Positions 4,774 through 5,703 of a stretch of 5,703 nt of DNA are shown piece after piece. Origin of the DNA: an uncultured Eubacterium sp. (GTDB lineage Bacteria; Bacillota; Clostridia; Peptostreptococcales; Anaerovoracaceae); contig URXI01000278.1 of NCBI GenBank assembly GCA_900551775.1, positions 1 to 5,703 of the forward strand. The letters are read 5' to 3'. The translations under genes were made by a program, and so were the position numbers. The notes below the pieces were generated by a model that searched no databases, was not told where the DNA came from, and was given only the letters and a program-made list of their open reading frames with translations. Position 1 is the stretch's first letter. The number at the start of each line of letters is the position of its first letter.

Positions 4774-5703
4774 TTAATTTGTCATCGGCGGTGTTCCTTC
4801 CGCATTTGATACGACCGCATCAATTTGGATGCAGGCTTGTTCAGGCAGGTCCGCTACGCCGACAATTCTTCTGGCAGGAATCCCGCCTGGGAAGAACTCC
4901 TTGTACACTTCGTCCATAGCGTTGATATCTGCAATATTTTTCAAAAAGACGTTTACCTTCACCACATCGTCCATCACATGGCCGATGCTTTCCACAATGG
5001 CTTTGATGTTAGACAGGCATTGCTTTGCCTGTTCTTTGATGCCGCCAGTGATCATATTGCCGCTCTGCGGGTCTATAGGCAGTTGCGCCGATAGATGGTT
5101 GTAATGAGAAAATGCTACCGTCTGCGTTGACAGAGGACAAGTCGGCGCATTTTCTGTATTGTTTGCTTCTATGATCAGTCCGTGTCTGTCTTCCACAGCT
5201 TGCGGAGGAGTTCCGTCTCCGTGGGATACCACCGCTTCCACTTGGATGCAGGCGTTCATCGGCAGAGCAGAAGCTGCAATGATTGTTCGTGCCGGAACGT
5301 AAGCAGCCGCCCTTGCTATGGCAGAGTCTGGGAAAAATGTCGTATAAACTTCATCAACGACGGCAAGATCAGACATGTTTTTAAGGAAGATGTTCAATTT
5401 TACAATGTCGTCAAAAGGCACGTCGATACTTTCCAAAATTGCCTTGATGTTCTTGAAACACTGTACCGCCTGTCCTCTGATGCCACCAGCTGCCAATTTG
5501 CCTGATTTCGCCTCAATTGGCAATTGAGCGGAAAGGTGATTGTAATGGGAAAAGGCAACTGTTTGTGTCGCCAACGGGCAAGTTGGGGCATTTTCCGTGT
5601 TGTTGGTCAGTTTTATGAGGTCGCCTGCCTGCGGTGCATTTGGAATGGTGCCTTCACCGTTAGAGAGAAGGGCTTCCACCTGCACCAAAGCACCCATGGG
5701 CAA
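4774..5703 (-). CDS. Tandem-unit RidA (YjgF/YER057c/UK114) family protein, N-terminus beyond right edge
   Basis: The open frame enters from the right edge and ends at TAA 4776-4774, giving 309 visible residues. It holds the tail of one RidA unit (1-33), a complete unit (34-180) and a last unit (181-309). Each complete unit starts NNTENAPTCPL, carries SAQLPI at the place of RidA SGQIP, a helix with KNIKAI or SNIKAI, VFLKN/IFLKN, PAR, and ends in a CIQxxAVV strand. RidA is normally one unit of about 128 residues that forms a trimer and hydrolyses enamine/imine products of PLP enzymes such as 2-aminoacrylate. The key Arg of E. coli RidA (Arg105) is kept (Arg139, Arg278). By my alignment with E. 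coli RidA, Tyr17 becomes Ser, Gly31 becomes Ala, Asn88 becomes Asp and Glu120 becomes Gln. The true start and number of units are unknown. A strong terminator follows. Function as a deaminase is plausible but unproven, given these substitutions. Confidence 0.92.
   Translation of the reverse strand: MPMGALVQVEALLSNGEGTIPNAPQAGDLIKLTNNTENAPTCPLATQTVAFSHYNHLSAQLPIEAKSGKLAAGGIRGQAVQCFKNIKAILESIDVPFDDIVKLNIFLKNMSDLAVVDEVYTTFFPDSAIARAAAYVPARTIIAASALPMNACIQVEAVVSHGDGTPPQAVEDRHGLIIEANNTENAPTCPLSTQTVAFSHYNHLSAQLPIDPQSGNMITGGIKEQAKQCLSNIKAIVESIGHVMDDVVKVNVFLKNIADINAMDEVYKEFFPGGIPARRIVGVADLPEQACIQIDAVVSNAEGTPPMTN
5074..5163 (-). repeat. Conserved 30-residue block, RidA unit 3 copy
   Basis: Encodes residues 181-210, NNTENAPTCPLS followed by TQTVAFSHYNHLSAQLPI. 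It differs from the unit 2 copy at a single residue (Ser for Ala), but at 23 of 90 bases. Confidence 0.9.
5515..5604 (-). repeat. Conserved 30-residue block, RidA unit 2 copy
   Basis: Encodes residues 34-63, the counterpart of 5074-5163, lying 441 bp (147 codons) away. Twenty-two of the thirty codons differ and 21 of those changes are silent, so this is an old duplication held constant at protein level rather than a recent copy. Confidence 0.9.

Noticed and set aside
5182..5505. 107-codon plus-strand open frame opposite ridA
   Set aside because: It is antisense to a well supported RidA reading frame, without a ribosome site or recognisable domain.
1..5703. CRISPR arrays, tRNA or rRNA genes, transposases, attachment sites
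   Set aside because: I saw no spaced direct repeats, no clover-leaf or rRNA-like stretches, no transposase motifs and no flanking duplications on either strand.

Overview
The window looks like a stretch of Clostridia (Firmicutes) chromosome, probably from a gut-associated Lachnospiraceae/Oscillospiraceae-type organism. This is inferred from strong AGGAGG-type ribosome binding sites, an intracellular YxeI-like Ntn amidase, a PAS-GGDEF-EAL-PAS protein of a style common in clostridia, and moderate base composition. There is no rRNA, tRNA, insertion sequence or CRISPR array, so this reads as core or accessory metabolism and signalling rather than a mobile island.

Layout. (1) Positions 1-1076, minus strand: a MalY/PatB-type PLP-dependent C-S lyase whose C-terminus lies beyond the left edge. 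(2) Positions 1077-1228: a 152-bp divergent control region with promoter candidates in both directions and an array of alternating 5-bp inverted half-sites. (3) Positions 1229-2227, plus strand: a choloylglycine hydrolase/penicillin V acylase family (C59) enzyme with an intrinsic terminator that starts inside its stop-codon region. (4) Positions 2228-2389: a 162-bp convergent gap with no convincing gene. (5) Positions 2390-4537, minus strand: a cytoplasmic PAS-GGDEF-EAL-PAS protein with a degenerate GGDEF motif and an intact EAL signature, predicted to be a c-di-GMP phosphodiesterase. (6) Positions 4538-4773: its leader, which is rich in inverted repeats, followed by the terminator of the upstream gene. 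(7) Positions 4774-5703, minus strand: the C-terminal part of a multi-unit RidA (YjgF/YER057c/UK114) protein that enters from the right edge.

The RidA gene is the most unusual item. Two complete RidA units and the tail of a third are fused in one reading frame, which suggests a single-chain version of the normal RidA homotrimer. A 30-residue block is 29/30 identical between the two complete units, although 22 of its 30 codons differ, so the duplication is old and the block is under strong protein-level constraint. The catalytic-type Arg is kept, but other E. coli RidA active-site positions are replaced.

Possible joint logic (inference): PatB-type beta-lyases release 2-aminoacrylate, the enamine that RidA proteins hydrolyse, so the two flanking genes fit a PLP-enzyme and enamine-clearance theme. 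The amidase next to patB and the c-di-GMP enzyme have no visible direct link to it. Each gene appears to be its own transcription unit: divergent promoters separate patB from the amidase, and a strong terminator separates ridA from the c-di-GMP gene.
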